From assembly GCF_024699985.1 (NCBI RefSeq), contig NZ_JAJONA010000001.1, positions 434,001-498,000 on the forward strand: a stretch of 64,000 bases of DNA, written 5' to 3'. The position numbers and the translations under genes were made by a program. Positions 55,637 through 64,000 of this stretch are shown piece after piece. Position 1 is the stretch's first letter; each line of letters starts with the position of its first letter. Source of the stretch: Phenylobacterium sp. J367 (lineage in GTDB: Bacteria; Pseudomonadota; Alphaproteobacteria; Caulobacterales; Caulobacteraceae). The notes below the pieces were generated by a model. That model was not told the origin of the DNA. It did not search any database and worked only from the letters and a program-made list of their open reading frames with translations.

Positions 55637-56049
55637 ATGTCTCTGGCCATGCCCTCTCCGCGCGCGAGTCGCGCCACGGCCGATCTCGCGCCCGAGATCG
55701 TCAGCCGCCTCGTCCGGGGCGGCCTGGTCGTGCTGGGCGGCGTGATCGTGGTTGCGGGCGTGATCATCGCGCCCCTGCCGGGCCCGGGGGCATCCCGGTG
55801 ATCGCCCTGGGTCTCGTGGTGGTGCTCCGGAATTCCTATGCCGCCAAGAAGGCCTTTGTTCGCGCCCACCGGCGTTGGCCGACGGTCGTGCACCCGCTTC
55901 GGCGGCTGATGCGCAAGGAGCCGGAGATCGCCCCGGTCTTCTGGCAGGCCTATCTGCGGGTCGAGCGGTTCGCGCTGCCGAAGCGCTATCGCCTCGGCGT
56001 CCGCGGCCGCCACTTCGTGAAGCGCAAGTTCGGCGGCAACGAAGCCTAG
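55637..56049 (+). CDS. PGPGW-type small membrane protein (one frameshift)
   Basis: 137 aa from ATG 55637. Two close transmembrane helices around the loop: LVRGGLVVLGGVIVVAGVII, then APLPGPGGIPVIALGLVVVL after adding one G to the five-G run at 55786-55790. The PLPGPG loop is the mark of the 'putative transmembrane protein (PGPGW)' family. A basic C-terminal tail (RYRLGVRGRHFVKRKFGG) follows. Function unknown. It is followed by a strong bidirectional terminator. Confidence 0.8.
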
Positions 56050-56060
56050 CCCCAAAGAAA

Positions 56061-56084
56061 AAGCCCCGGAGCGATCCGGGGCTT
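56061..56084. terminator. Bidirectional terminator between the PGPGW gene and atpF
   Basis: AAGCCCCGG (56061-56069) and CCGGGGCTT (56076-56084) form a 9-bp perfect stem. On the plus strand TCTTTTTC follows; on the minus strand the flank reads TTTCTTTGG. It serves both the plus gene (ends 56049) and the F0 operon (ends 56111). Confidence 0.85.
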
Positions 56085-56110
56085 CGTCTTTTTCAGGTCG
56101 CCCGTCGAAG

Positions 56111-56614
56111 CTACTGGAGCTTCGTCGCCAGTTGGCCGATCGCGCGGTCGATGAGCGGGTCGGTCTTGGGCGCCGGCGACGCGGCTGGCCAGGACCTGCT
56201 CGGCCATCTGCGCCGCCAGGTCGGTGGCGGCGGCGCGGACGTCGTCCATGGCCCGGCGCTCCGCCTCGGCGATCTTGCGCTCGGTCATCGCCTGACGGCG
56301 CTGGAGGCTTTCCTCCAGCTTGGCCTTGGCGTCGGCCTCGAAGGCCTTGGCCTGGACCTGGGCCTGCTCGAGCATCGCCTTGGCGTCGGCCTCGGCCTTC
56401 GCCCGCTCGGCGCGCAGTTCCGCCAGCAGGCGCTCGGCCTCCTCGCGGATCCGCGCGGCCTCGTCGAGGTCCGTCTGGATCGTCTGGGCCTTCGCATCGA
56501 GCATGCCGGCGACGGCCTTGGGGCCTTGGCCCAGAAGATGACGATCGCCAGGAAGATCAGCAGGCCGGCGAAAACCCAGAACTCGGCCTGGCCGTAGTCG
56601 AGGAAGGCGGGCAT
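56111..56614 (-). CDS. atpF: ATP synthase F0 subunit b (two frameshifts)
   Basis: 167 aa after correction. ATG 56614 overlaps the b' stop by one base. N-terminal anchor AEFWVFAGLLIFLAIVIFWA, then a long heptad-rich stator helix (TIQTDLDEAARIREEAERLL, AKAMLEQAQVQAKAFEADAK) and C-terminus KTDPLIDRAIGQLATKLQ. One missing C at about 56521-56526 and one extra C at about 56168-56173 cancel in length but scramble the middle frame. It is part of the peripheral stalk with b'. Last gene of the F0 operon. Confidence 0.93.
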
Positions 56615-57187
56615 CACACAGCTCCTTGGCGGACGGCCATGGCCTTGATCTCCGCCGCCGACGGGGCGGCGCCCGTCAGCTTCTGGATGATCGCCTGGGC
56701 CGTGTCGGTGGCGATGCCGTCGACATTGCCCATTGCCTGGTCGCGCATGGCGCGGATCCGGGCCTCGGCCTCATCCATCTGGACGGCGAGGCGCTGGTCC
56801 TCGGCCGCTTGGCGGGCGGCGAACTCCGCCGCCGCCTTGGCCTGAGCCTCGGACGCCACGCGTCGCGCCTCGGCGCGGCCCTGAGCGATCTCGGCCTGGG
56901 CGGCCGCGGCCTGGGCGTCGGCCTCCGCCTGCACGCGGCGGGCTTCCGCCAGCGCCCCGGCGATGGTCTCCGCCCGCGTGTCCACGACCTTGCGCAGGCG
57001 TGGCACGAAGACCTTCGCCAGCAGGACGTAGAGGATCGCGAACAGGATGAGCAGCCAGATGATCTGGCCGCCCCAGTACTCGAACCGGAATTGCGGCAGG
57101 CCGCCGCCTTCGCCGCCGTGCTGGGCGACTTCGGTCGTTCCGGCCGGCGCCGCGTGATCACCCGGGTGGGTGGGGGGTCGTAGCCAT
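56614..57187 (-). CDS. atpF2: ATP synthase F0 subunit b' (one frameshift)
   Basis: 190 aa after removing one extra base at about 57164-57179, near the N-terminus. Start ATG 57187 (MATTP...), then a soluble lead (GDHAAPAGTTEVAQHGGEGG) and the anchor YWGGQIIWLLILFAILYVLL. The stator helix follows (VQAEADAQAAAAQAEIAQGR, AKAAAEFAARQAAEDQRLAV). Alphaproteobacteria and cyanobacteria have this second, diverged b subunit, forming a b-b' heterodimer. It lies between atpE and atpF. Confidence 0.9.
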
Positions 57188-57254
57188 CGGAGGCAAGTAA
57201 TCCTAGGCCGCGGGCGGGCGGCTCCGGAGGGAGCCGCCGTTCTGCGGGTCTGTC

Positions 57255-57482
57255 TTAGGCGGCGAACAGGATGAGCAGGCCGAGCACGAAGGCCAGGATG
57301 CCCAGGGCTTCGGTCAGAGCCGCGCCCAGGATCAGGTTCGTGAACTGGCCGCCGGCCGCCGACGGGTTACGGGTCGCGCCTTGCAGGAACCCGCCGAAGA
57401 TGGTGCCCACGCCGATGCCCGCGCCGATCATGCCGAGGGTCGCGAGGCCAGCGCCGATGAACTTAGCCGCTTCCGCTTCCAT
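57255..57482 (-). CDS. atpE: ATP synthase F0 subunit c
   Basis: 75-aa hairpin of two helices: [20 protein letters not shown] and [20 protein letters not shown], with the polar loop [13 protein letters not shown]. The proton-binding carboxylate is the Glu in LTEALGI (about residue 58). Each copy is one unit of the rotor ring. ATG 57482, 50 bp after the atpB stop, 67 bp before b'. Intact. Confidence 0.97.
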   Translation of the reverse strand: MEAEAAKFIGAGLATLGMIGAGIGVGTIFGGFLQGATRNPSAAGGQFTNLILGAALTEALGILAFVLGLLILFAA

Positions 57483-57532
57483 GGTGTCCTAGTCCTAGAT
57501 CAAAGTTGAAAGTTGAGGGTTGGGATCGGCCG

Positions 57533-58317
57533 TCAGTGATGATGGCCGAGGTTGACCACGTCGTTGAGATAGACGCACGTCAGAACCGCGAAGACGAAGG
57601 CCTGCAGGAAGGCCACGAGGAACTCCAGCGCCGTCAGGGCGACCACGCCGGCCAGCGACAGGCCCGCCGCCGGGATCGCCAGGAGGCCCAGGCCGCCGCC
57701 GGCCGCCAGGGGCCCAGCGAGACGACGAAGCCGGCGAACACCTTCAGCGCCACGTGGCCGCCCAGCATGTTGCCGAAGAGACGAAGCGCCAGGGTCACCG
57801 GGCGCAGCGCGAAGGAGATGAACTCGATCGGCGTGACCAGGATCAGCATGTACCAGGGCACGCCCGAGGGGACGAACAGCTTGTACATGCCGGCCCCATT
57901 GCGGAGGAAACCGACGATCAGCACCAGCAGGATGGTCATGATGCCGAGCGTGGCGGTGACCGCGAGCTGGGACGTGGCGGTGAACACCAGGAACATGCCC
58001 AGCAGGTTCATCACCAGCACGAACAGGAAGATCGTGAAGACATAGGGGAAGAACTTCCGCCCCTCATGCCCGATGATGCTTTCGGTCAGATTGTCGATGT
58101 AGCCGAAGACGCCTTCGCCGATCAGCTGCAGGCGGCCGGGCACGACCGCCGGCTTGGCGGTGACCAGGGCGAAGAACGCCACGATGAGCCCCGCCGCCAG
58201 CGTCATCGCCAGCGTCGAGTTCGTGAACGCCATGTCGATCGTCCCGAGGCCGGGGATCGTGAAATCCGGGAGGTCAACGATCTTCGTGACCTCGAACTGG
58301 TGCATCGGGTCGGCCAT
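57533..58317 (-). CDS. atpB: ATP synthase F0 subunit a (one frameshift)
   Basis: 261 aa. Proton-channel subunit with 5-6 helices. The conserved Arg is in [20 protein letters not shown] (helix 4). One C is missing at about 57710-57714 after [10 protein letters not shown]; corrected, it goes on [20 protein letters not shown] and ends with [12 protein letters not shown] (stop 57533-57535). The C-terminal His-rich end follows the typical Caulobacterales form. It starts 15 bp after atpI. Confidence 0.95.
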
Positions 58318-58332
58318 GCCGCCTCGAACTCC

Positions 58333-58692
58333 TCAATCTTCGTCTTCGTCGTCGAAGGGCAGGTCCTTGGGAGGACCGTATTCCTTCGCGACCTCGGCCG
58401 TCATCTGCTGCGCAGAGCGGACCGCCATCCAGATCGACACGCCGAAGCCCAGAAGGACTCCGACGATCATTCCCCAGGGGCGGATGTTCAGCAGCGCGTC
58501 GGCGATCGCACCGAACGCCAGCCCCACGAACACCCCGCCGATCAGCACGCCGATCAGGCGATACCCATAGCCCGACACCTTGGCGGCCGCCGCCTCATGG
58601 CTGACGGCCTGCGCCTGCCGCGCCTTCAGCGCATCGGCCCGGGCGCTCAGGCGCTTGATCGCCTCTTCGCGCGATTCGTCCGGGTGCGACAT
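58333..58692 (-). CDS. atpI: AtpI-like F0 assembly protein
   Basis: 119 aa from ATG 58692 (MSHPDESREEAIKRLSARAD). N-terminal charged helix, then two transmembrane helices (YRLIGVLIGGVFVGLAFGAI; GMIVGVLLGFGVSIWMAV) and an acidic tail (KDLPFDDEDED). AtpI/Zn-channel-type proteins aid c-ring assembly or Mg uptake. First gene of the F0 operon (atpI-atpB-atpE-b'-b), with a promoter-like sequence 61 bp upstream. Upstream in-frame starts pass into the promoter and were rejected. Confidence 0.85.
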   Translation of the reverse strand: MSHPDESREEAIKRLSARADALKARQAQAVSHEAAAAKVSGYGYRLIGVLIGGVFVGLAFGAIADALLNIRPWGMIVGVLLGFGVSIWMAVRSAQQMTAEVAKEYGPPKDLPFDDEDED

Positions 58693-58752
58693 GAGCGAAA
58701 GGCCAACGGACCGCCGTGTCTCCACGGCGGAGGGGGCTTGAAAGTCGCGCGG

Positions 58753-58781
58753 AACCTATAGACCGCGCTGCGGTGCGTCAA
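58753..58781 (-). promoter_or_regulatory. Putative promoter of the F0 ATP synthase operon
   Basis: On the minus strand TTGACG (58776-58781) and TAGGTT (58753-58758) are 17 bp apart. It lies in the 168-bp gap between smc and atpI. The sigma-70-like -35 is strong, the -10 weaker. Confidence 0.55.
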
Positions 58782-58860
58782 GGCTGGCGGACGGCTTCGT
58801 ATCTCACTGATTTTGCTTCTATTTTAGTCCCGTCGCGACATTGCCGCAGGGACAGGCCGG

Positions 58861-61800
58861 CTACTGGGCCGCCATGGCTTCGGCCTGCAGCAGGTCGACG
58901 CTCACCAGTTGCGACACGCCGCGCTCGGCCATGGTGACGCCGAACAGCCGATCCATGCGCGACATGGTCACCGGATTGTGGGTGATGGCGATGAACCGCG
59001 TCTGGGTGCGGCGGCGCATCTCGTCGATCATGTTGCAGTAGCGGTCGACGTTGGCGTCGTCGAGCGGGGCGTCGACCTCGTCCAGCACGCAGATCGGCGC
59101 CGGCTGGGCCAGGAACACCGCGAAGATCAGGGCGGACGCGGTCAGCGCCTGCTCGCCGCCGCTCATCAGGCTCATGGTGGCCATCCGCTTGCCCGGCGGG
59201 CAGGCATAGATCTCCAGTCCGGCTTCCAGCGGATCTTCCGATTCGACCAGCCGCAGCTCGGCCTGACCGCCCTGGAACAGCGCCTCGAACAGCGTCTTGA
59301 AGTGGGCGTTGATCACCTCGAAGGCCGCCACCAGCCGCTCCCGGCCCTCGTGGTTCAGCTCGTCGATCCCCTGCCGGAGCCGCGCGATGGCGCCGGTGAG
59401 GTCGGCCTTCTCCGTCAGCATGACCTGCAGGCGGGCGGACAGCTCCGCGGCCTCCTCCTCGGCGCGCAGGTTCACCGGGCCGATCTGCTCGCGCTGACGC
59501 TCCAGGTTGAAGAGGTGCGCCTCCATCCCGCCGGCGTCGCCGGGGATGGCCACCGCCTCGTCCGCCAGCTTGCGGGCCAGTTCGCCGGGCTCGATCTGCG
59601 CCGTCTCGCGAATCTGGGTGGTGACCTCGGTCAGGCGCTGGATGGCGGCCTCGGCGTGGGCCGCCAGGCTGGCGCGCACCTCGCGGGCCTCGGAGGCCTG
59701 GGCCTCGGCGGCGCGCAGGCCGCGCTCGGCTTCCGCCCGCTCGTGCTCGGCGGCGGCCAGCGCGTCCGACGACTTGGCCCGACGGGCCTCGGCGGCGGCG
59801 AGTTCGTCCAGCAGGGTGGCGCGGCGGTCGGCCAGGGTGTCGGGCTGGGCCTTCACCCGCTCCAGTTCGGCATGGGCCTTCGCCCGGGCGTCGTCGAGCT
59901 GCTCCAGGCGCTTGGCGGCCACGCCGGTCCGGCGGGCCCAGTCGTCCCGTTCCCGGGCCAGCTGCTCCAGGCGCCGTTGGCGGCCGTGGCGCTCGCGGGC
60001 CTCCAGCTCCAGCGCCGAGCGGGCCGCGGCGGCGGCCTCGCGGGCCGGGCCGGCGGCGGCGCGGGCGGCGGCCAGGCGCCCGGCGAGGTCGCTCGCTTCC
60101 GCCGCGCCGGACGCCGCCTCGGTGGCGGCGGCCAGCGCCGCGGCGACTTCCGCATATTCCGTCTCGAAGCGGGCGATCACGTCGTCGAGCGAGGCGGCGT
60201 GGGCCTCCCGCCGCGCGATCTCGCGCTCGAAGCGTTCGACGTTCGACCGCACCTGGCCGAGCCGCTGCTCCAGCGGCGGCGGCTCGCGGCGGGCATTGCG
60301 CAGCGCCTCCTCCGCCGTCCGCAGGCGGGCCTGCGCCGCCGTCATGGCCTCGCGCCCGGCCTTGGCCTTCGGCTCGAGCTTCTCGATCTCGGCCTCGACC
60401 TCGGCCAGCCGGGTCTTCTGCTCCAGGCGCACGGCCGCCGGCTTCGGCGCCTCCGACCGGGCCGTGAATCCGTCCCAGCGCCAGAGGTCGCCTTCGCGGG
60501 ACACCAGGCGGGCGCCCGGCGGCAGCGCCGCCTGCAGCCGGTCGCCGTCGGCGCGCTCGACGAGGGCCACGTACTTCAGCCGGGCCGCCAGGGCCGGCGG
60601 CGCCTTCACCAGCGGCGCCAGCGGGGTCGCGCCATCCGGCCACTGCGGCGCGGCGGCGTCGCGGCCGCCCCAGAAGGACGGCGCCTTGGGATCCAGAGCC
60701 GCGTCGAGGTCGTCGCCGAGGGCGGCGGCCAGCGCCTTCTCGTAGCCGCGGTCGGGCGCGACCGAATCCAGCGCCGGCGCGAAGCCGCCCCGGCGGGCCT
60801 GGGCGACGAGACCGGCCAGCGCGCGGGCCTCGGCTGTCAGCCGTCCGAGCTGTTCCTCCAGCTTCCGGCCGCCATCGCGGGCGGCGGTCTCGGCCTCGAT
60901 CGCCTGGGCGCGCTCCTCTTCGGCGGCCTCCAGGGCGGCGCGGGCGGCGGCCAGCGCCGCCTCCACCCGCTCCAGCTCGGCGCGGGCCTCGGCGGCCTGC
61001 GGGCTCGCCTGCGCGTCCAGCGCCGCGCGCTCGGACTTGGCCTGGTCGAGCGCGCGCCTTGTCCGCGAATAGCGGGCCTGGGCTTCCTCCACCCGCTGGG
61101 TCGCGGCGCGGCGCTGCGATTCCTCGACCGCGGCCTCGGCGGCCAGCCGCTCGACCTCGGCGTCGGCGGCGGCGCGGGCGGCCTCGGCGGCGGCCACGGC
61201 GGCCTCCAGCTCCGGCGTCCGCTCCGGTGCGGCGGCGATCGCGGCCTCGACGGCGGAGAGGTCCTCGGCCAGGCGCTTCAGGGCCGCGTCGGCGTCCTCG
61301 ACGATGTGCGCCTCGCGGGCCTTGTCGGCGTCGATGCGGGCCAGGTCGTCGGTCAGCCGCTTCAGCTCGGCGGCGTGGGCCTCGTCCTCGCGGTCGAGCC
61401 GGTCCTTGTCGATGGCCAGCTTGTGCAGGATGGCCGCGGCGATCGTCTCGGCCTCGCGCAGCGGCCGGATCGCCTCCTCGGCCGTGGCGGCGCGGGTGGT
61501 GGCCGCCGCCGCCGCGCGCGCGGTCTCCTCCACGGCGCGGACCGCTTCGGCGGCCTCGCTCCGCAGACGTTCGGCCGCCTCGCGGGCCTCGTTCCAGCGG
61601 GCGACCAGCACCGCGCCCTGCAACGCGCGGATCTCGGCCGACAGCCGCTTGTAGCGCTCCGCCTGCCTGGCCTCCCGCTTCAGCCGGTTGAGGTTGCTCT
61701 CCAACTCGCCGGCCACGTCCTCCAGCCGGTTGAGGTTGGTCTCGGCGGCGCGCAGGCGCAGCTCGGCCTCGTGGCGGCGGGTGTGCAGGCCGGAGACGCC

Positions 61801-62304
61801 TGCCGCCTCTTCCAGGATCATCCGCCGGTTCTGCGGCTTGGCGGCGATCAGTTCGGAGATCTGTCCCTGGCGGACAAGGGCCGGCGAATTGGAGCCCGTC
61901 GAGGCGTCGGCGAACAGGAGCTGGACGTCGCGGGCGCGCACCTCGCGGCCGTTGATCCTGTAGGTCGAGCCCTCGCCGCGATCGATCCGGCGGACCACCT
62001 CGATCACCGGGTGGTCGTTGAACGCCACCGGCGCCGTGCGGTCGGCGTTGTCGATGGTCAGGGAGACTTCGGCGTGGTTGCGCGAGGGCCGCTTGTCGGC
62101 GCCGGCGAAGATCACGTCGTCCATGCCGCCGGCCCGCAGCGACTTGGCCGAGTTGGCGCCCATCACCCAGCGCAGCGCTTCCAGCAGGTTCGACTTGCCG
62201 CAGCCGTTCGGCCCGACGATGCCCGTGACTCCGGGCTCGATCCGGAACTCGGTCGGATCGACGAAGGACTTGAACCCGGAAAGGCGCAGCCGCTGGAAGT
62301 GCAC
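58861..62304 (-). CDS. smc: Chromosome segregation protein SMC
   Basis: 1147 aa, one uninterrupted frame from GTG 62304. N-terminal head [20 protein letters not shown] with Walker [13 protein letters not shown]; two long coiled coils (about 170-500 and 660-1000) flank a hinge near 510-660 ([20 protein letters not shown]); C-terminal signature [20 protein letters not shown] and Walker [17 protein letters not shown]. It organises and segregates the chromosome with ScpA/ScpB, which are not here. It starts 6 bp after the DsbA-family gene stop, so it is probably in that transcript. Confidence 0.97.
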   Translation of the reverse strand: MHFQRLRLSGFKSFVDPTEFRIEPGVTGIVGPNGCGKSNLLEALRWVMGANSAKSLRAGGMDDVIFAGADKRPSRNHAEVSLTIDNADRTAPVAFNDHPVIEVVRRIDRGEGSTYRINGREVRARDVQLLFADASTGSNSPALVRQGQISELIAAKPQNRRMILEEAAGVSGLHTRRHEAELRLRAAETNLNRLEDVAGELESNLNRLKREARQAERYKRLSAEIRALQGAVLVARWNEAREAAERLRSEAAEAVRAVEETARAAAAATTRAATAEEAIRPLREAETIAAAILHKLAIDKDRLDREDEAHAAELKRLTDDLARIDADKAREAHIVEDADAALKRLAEDLSAVEAAIAAAPERTPELEAAVAAAEAARAAADAEVERLAAEAAVEESQRRAATQRVEEAQARYSRTRRALDQAKSERAALDAQASPQAAEARAELERVEAALAAARAALEAAEEERAQAIEAETAARDGGRKLEEQLGRLTAEARALAGLVAQARRGGFAPALDSVAPDRGYEKALAAALGDDLDAALDPKAPSFWGGRDAAAPQWPDGATPLAPLVKAPPALAARLKYVALVERADGDRLQAALPPGARLVSREGDLWRWDGFTARSEAPKPAAVRLEQKTRLAEVEAEIEKLEPKAKAGREAMTAAQARLRTAEEALRNARREPPPLEQRLGQVRSNVERFEREIARREAHAASLDDVIARFETEYAEVAAALAAATEAASGAAEASDLAGRLAAARAAAGPAREAAAAARSALELEARERHGRQRRLEQLARERDDWARRTGVAAKRLEQLDDARAKAHAELERVKAQPDTLADRRATLLDELAAAEARRAKSSDALAAAEHERAEAERGLRAAEAQASEAREVRASLAAHAEAAIQRLTEVTTQIRETAQIEPGELARKLADEAVAIPGDAGGMEAHLFNLERQREQIGPVNLRAEEEAAELSARLQVMLTEKADLTGAIARLRQGIDELNHEGRERLVAAFEVINAHFKTLFEALFQGGQAELRLVESEDPLEAGLEIYACPPGKRMATMSLMSGGEQALTASALIFAVFLAQPAPICVLDEVDAPLDDANVDRYCNMIDEMRRRTQTRFIAITHNPVTMSRMDRLFGVTMAERGVSQLVSVDLLQAEAMAAQ

Positions 62305-62310
62305 CGTCGT

Positions 62311-62929
62311 CTAGCGCCTCCCGCCCTTGGCCCTGGCGATCGCCGGCTCGAGCTCGGCGAGGCTGTGGACGTCCTCCACCTTCACCCCGTTGACGAAGAA
62401 GGTCGGCGTGCCGCTCACCTTGTCGGTGTTCACCGCGTATTCGATGCGCGCCTGCAGGTCGGCCTGGGCCTTCTCGTCCGTCAGGCAGGCCTCGAACTGC
62501 GCCTCGGTCATGCCGTTCGCCTTGGCGATCTCCACGAAGATCGGCTTGATGCTGCCGCCCTGCCAGCGCTTCTGGCTGCGCAGCACCTCGTCCACGACCT
62601 TGAAGTAGCGCTGCGGCGGGGCGGCGTTGCAGCGGGCCATGATGAAGCCCGCCGCGGCCACCTGCGCCGGCTGGGTGAGCAGCTCGCGGATCGTGTAACG
62701 GACCTGCCCGGTGTCGATGTACTTGGCCTTCAGCGCCGGGAAGCTCTCCTCGTTGAAGTGCGCGCAGTGCGGGCAGGTCAGCGAGAGGTACTCGACGATG
62801 TGCACCGGCGCCTTGGGGTCGCCGATGGTCATGTCGCCCGGGGCCGCCGGCCGCCCACGCCGGGACAGCCGCCAGCGCCGCGGCGGAGGCGGCGAGCGCG
62901 ATCGCGGCGCGGCGGCGGGTCAGGATCAC
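62311..62929 (-). CDS. DsbA-family thioredoxin-fold protein (one frameshift)
   Basis: 205 aa. ATG 62929 overlaps the upstream stop by 4 bp. Signal peptide MILTRRRAAIALAASAAALA; after removing one extra G (62835-62839) it reads GDMTIGDPKAPVHIVEYLSL. Active site SLTCPHCAHFNEESFPALKA (CPHC), cis-Pro GTPTFFVNGVKVED. It is the DsbA/DsbG-like group that exports as periplasmic thiol oxidases or isomerases. It pairs with a related lipoprotein upstream. Confidence 0.9.
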
Positions 62930-63546
62930 TTCTTCATCGCCTCGGCCACGGCGGCGTCGAGCTGGGCCAGGGTGACCTCGCCGGACGCCACCTGCTTGCC
63001 GTTGATCACGAAGGTCGGCGTGCCGGTGATCTTGTCCTCGCGGACCGCGCGGGTGACGCGCTCGTCCAGCGCCTTGATCTCGGCCTCGTTGGTCAGGCAG
63101 GCGTTGAACTGCTCCTCGGTCAGGCCCGCCGACTGGGCGATGCGCAGCAGCACGCCGCGGACGTCGCCGGTCTGGAACATCTCGGCCTGATTGTGGAACA
63201 CCGCGTCGATGACGCTGAAGTACTTGTCCTTGCCGGCGCAGCGGGCGACCAGGAAGCCGGCGGTGGCCACCTGCTCCGGCGGGGTCAGGAACTCCTTCAG
63301 GGTGTAGTGCACCTTGCCGGTGTCGATGTACTTCGCCTTGAACGCCGGGAAGACCTCGTTGTTGAAGGTCGCGCAGTGGCTGCAGCTCGCCGAGGCGTAC
63401 TCCAGCATCTTCACGGGCGCGTTCGGATCGCCCATGGACATGTCGCCCTCGGCCGGGCCGGACGCCCCGCCCGTGTTGCAGCCCGCCAGCGCAAGACCGG
63501 CGACGGCCGCAGCGGCGAGGAGGAGACGACGGCTAAGCATGTTCAA
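62926..63546 (-). CDS. DsbA-family lipoprotein
   Basis: 206 aa. Lipobox in AVAGLALAGCNTGG (Cys about residue 23), so a lipid-anchored periplasmic protein. Motif GDPNAPVKMLEYASASCSHC matches the neighbour (GDPKAPVHIVEYLSLTCPHC): active site CSHC, then FNNEVFPAFKAKYIDTG and cis-Pro GTPTFVINGKQV. The two are tandem paralogues and may work as a pair. ATG 63546. Intact. Confidence 0.9.
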   Translation of the reverse strand: MNMLSRRLLLAAAAVAGLALAGCNTGGASGPAEGDMSMGDPNAPVKMLEYASASCSHCATFNNEVFPAFKAKYIDTGKVHYTLKEFLTPPEQVATAGFLVARCAGKDKYFSVIDAVFHNQAEMFQTGDVRGVLLRIAQSAGLTEEQFNACLTNEAEIKALDERVTRAVREDKITGTPTFVINGKQVASGEVTLAQLDAAVAEAMKK

Positions 63547-63643
63547 ACGCCCTCTTGAAGCGTGAAGGAAGGATTAAAGCGCGATTCCCCGCACGGCGGC
63601 GAACTGCCCATCAGCCGATGGGACGGCGGCGATTTTTAGTCAA

Positions 63644-64000
63644 CTAGCGTTCCCGCCGAAGCACGCCCCGGCCCAGCGCCAGGAGCGCCTGCTTGAGCTT
63701 TCCGTCCGACGCCGACGCGAGGCTCTTCGCGAGCTCCGCCTCCTGGGCGGCGTCCAGCGGCTGGGACCGGCGCTTGGGGGCGGGCGGCTCCGGGACGTGC
63801 CGCAGCGGGCCCTGCACGATCCGCAGCTTCTGCACCGCGTCCGGCCCCAGGAACACGTTCACCCGCGCCAGGATATCGTGCGCCTGGTGCTGGATGATCG
63901 CCGCCGACGGCCCGGCCACGCGGATCTCCAGCGAGGAGGCCCCGCCGTTGCGGCCCTTCACCAGCTTCACCGGCTCGGTTCTGCGCGCGATCTCCGCGCC
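63644..64000 (-). CDS. DUF721 domain protein (5' end outside window)
   Basis: The frame is open to the right edge and the start lies outside. Visible part: GAEIARRTEPVKLVKGRNGG, then SLEIRVAGPSAAIIQHQAHD, ILARVNVFLGPDAVQKLRIV and a Pro/Arg-rich linker before AKSLASASDGKLKQALLALG. The DUF721 fold is related to the DciA helicase loader, so a role in DnaB loading is likely if this is DciA. The order DUF721-DsbA-DsbA-smc agrees with other Caulobacterales. Confidence 0.8.
   Translation of the reverse strand, partial: GAEIARRTEPVKLVKGRNGGASSLEIRVAGPSAAIIQHQAHDILARVNVFLGPDAVQKLRIVQGPLRHVPEPPAPKRRSQPLDAAQEAELAKSLASASDGKLKQALLALGRGVLRRER

Noticed and set aside
58909..63558. 1549-codon plus-strand frame opposite smc and the DsbA genes
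   Set aside because: Low-complexity Gly/Arg/Leu composition and antisense to SMC with intact Walker motifs; an artefact of codon bias.
1..64000. tRNA, rRNA or CRISPR loci
   Set aside because: I looked through all intergenic gaps and saw no T-arm GGTTCGAATCC pattern, rRNA core sequence or regular repeat-spacer array.

Overview
High-GC alphaproteobacterial chromosome, most likely Caulobacteraceae and close to Phenylobacterium or Caulobacter. The basis is gene content and order: petABC; the F0 operon atpI-atpB-atpE-b'-b next to smc with two DsbA-fold proteins and a DUF721 gene; ispH/thrB/rnhA; a riboswitch-led gcvT-H-PA-PB operon; two TonB-dependent receptors; and families of dispersed palindromic repeats. 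I see no prophage module, CRISPR array, IS element, rRNA or tRNA. The window is mostly core chromosome with two accessory-looking loci.

Layout. 0-9.7 kb: a partial membrane protein, a pepsin-like protein, cytochrome bc1, trmL, hemF, then a tightly overlapping minus-strand run (DUF1285, Nudix, DUF6111, cca, amidotransferase). 9.7-20 kb: acetyltransferases, an MFS exporter, lipid-type SDRs and an enoyl-CoA hydratase, an MBL hydrolase, a MocR regulator, trxC, and a MarR-HPt pair. 20.9-30.3 kb: a TonB receptor with two paralogous secreted amidohydrolases, facing a divergent hybrid histidine kinase across a 375-bp region with four related palindromic sites. 30.6-37.7 kb: FadL, a regulator with two winged-helix domains, a second TonB receptor, a hydrolase fused to a polytopic membrane domain, and a DUF3237 protein. 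This is the best candidate for an undescribed uptake/catabolic system. 37.7-46.5 kb: PLD, rnhA, thrB, a tandem pair of AbrB-like proteins, ispH and argS. 46.7-55.4 kb: an RTX protein, TraB/GumN, a duplicated terminase-small-subunit-like protein, and the glycine cleavage operon. 55.6-64 kb: the F0 operon, smc and two DsbA-fold proteins.

About 30 single-base indels, mostly in C or G runs, break 22 genes, including the essential argS, ispH and atpB. Correcting each one gives a length divisible by three and restores family motifs, so I treat them as sequencing errors and annotate full-length CDSs that span them.

The most unusual DNA structure is a family of short palindromic repeats placed right at gene junctions. 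Two 67-bp copies begin with the stop codon of one gene and end with the start codon of the next. The core of the same element sits inside the second aptamer of the tandem glycine riboswitch.
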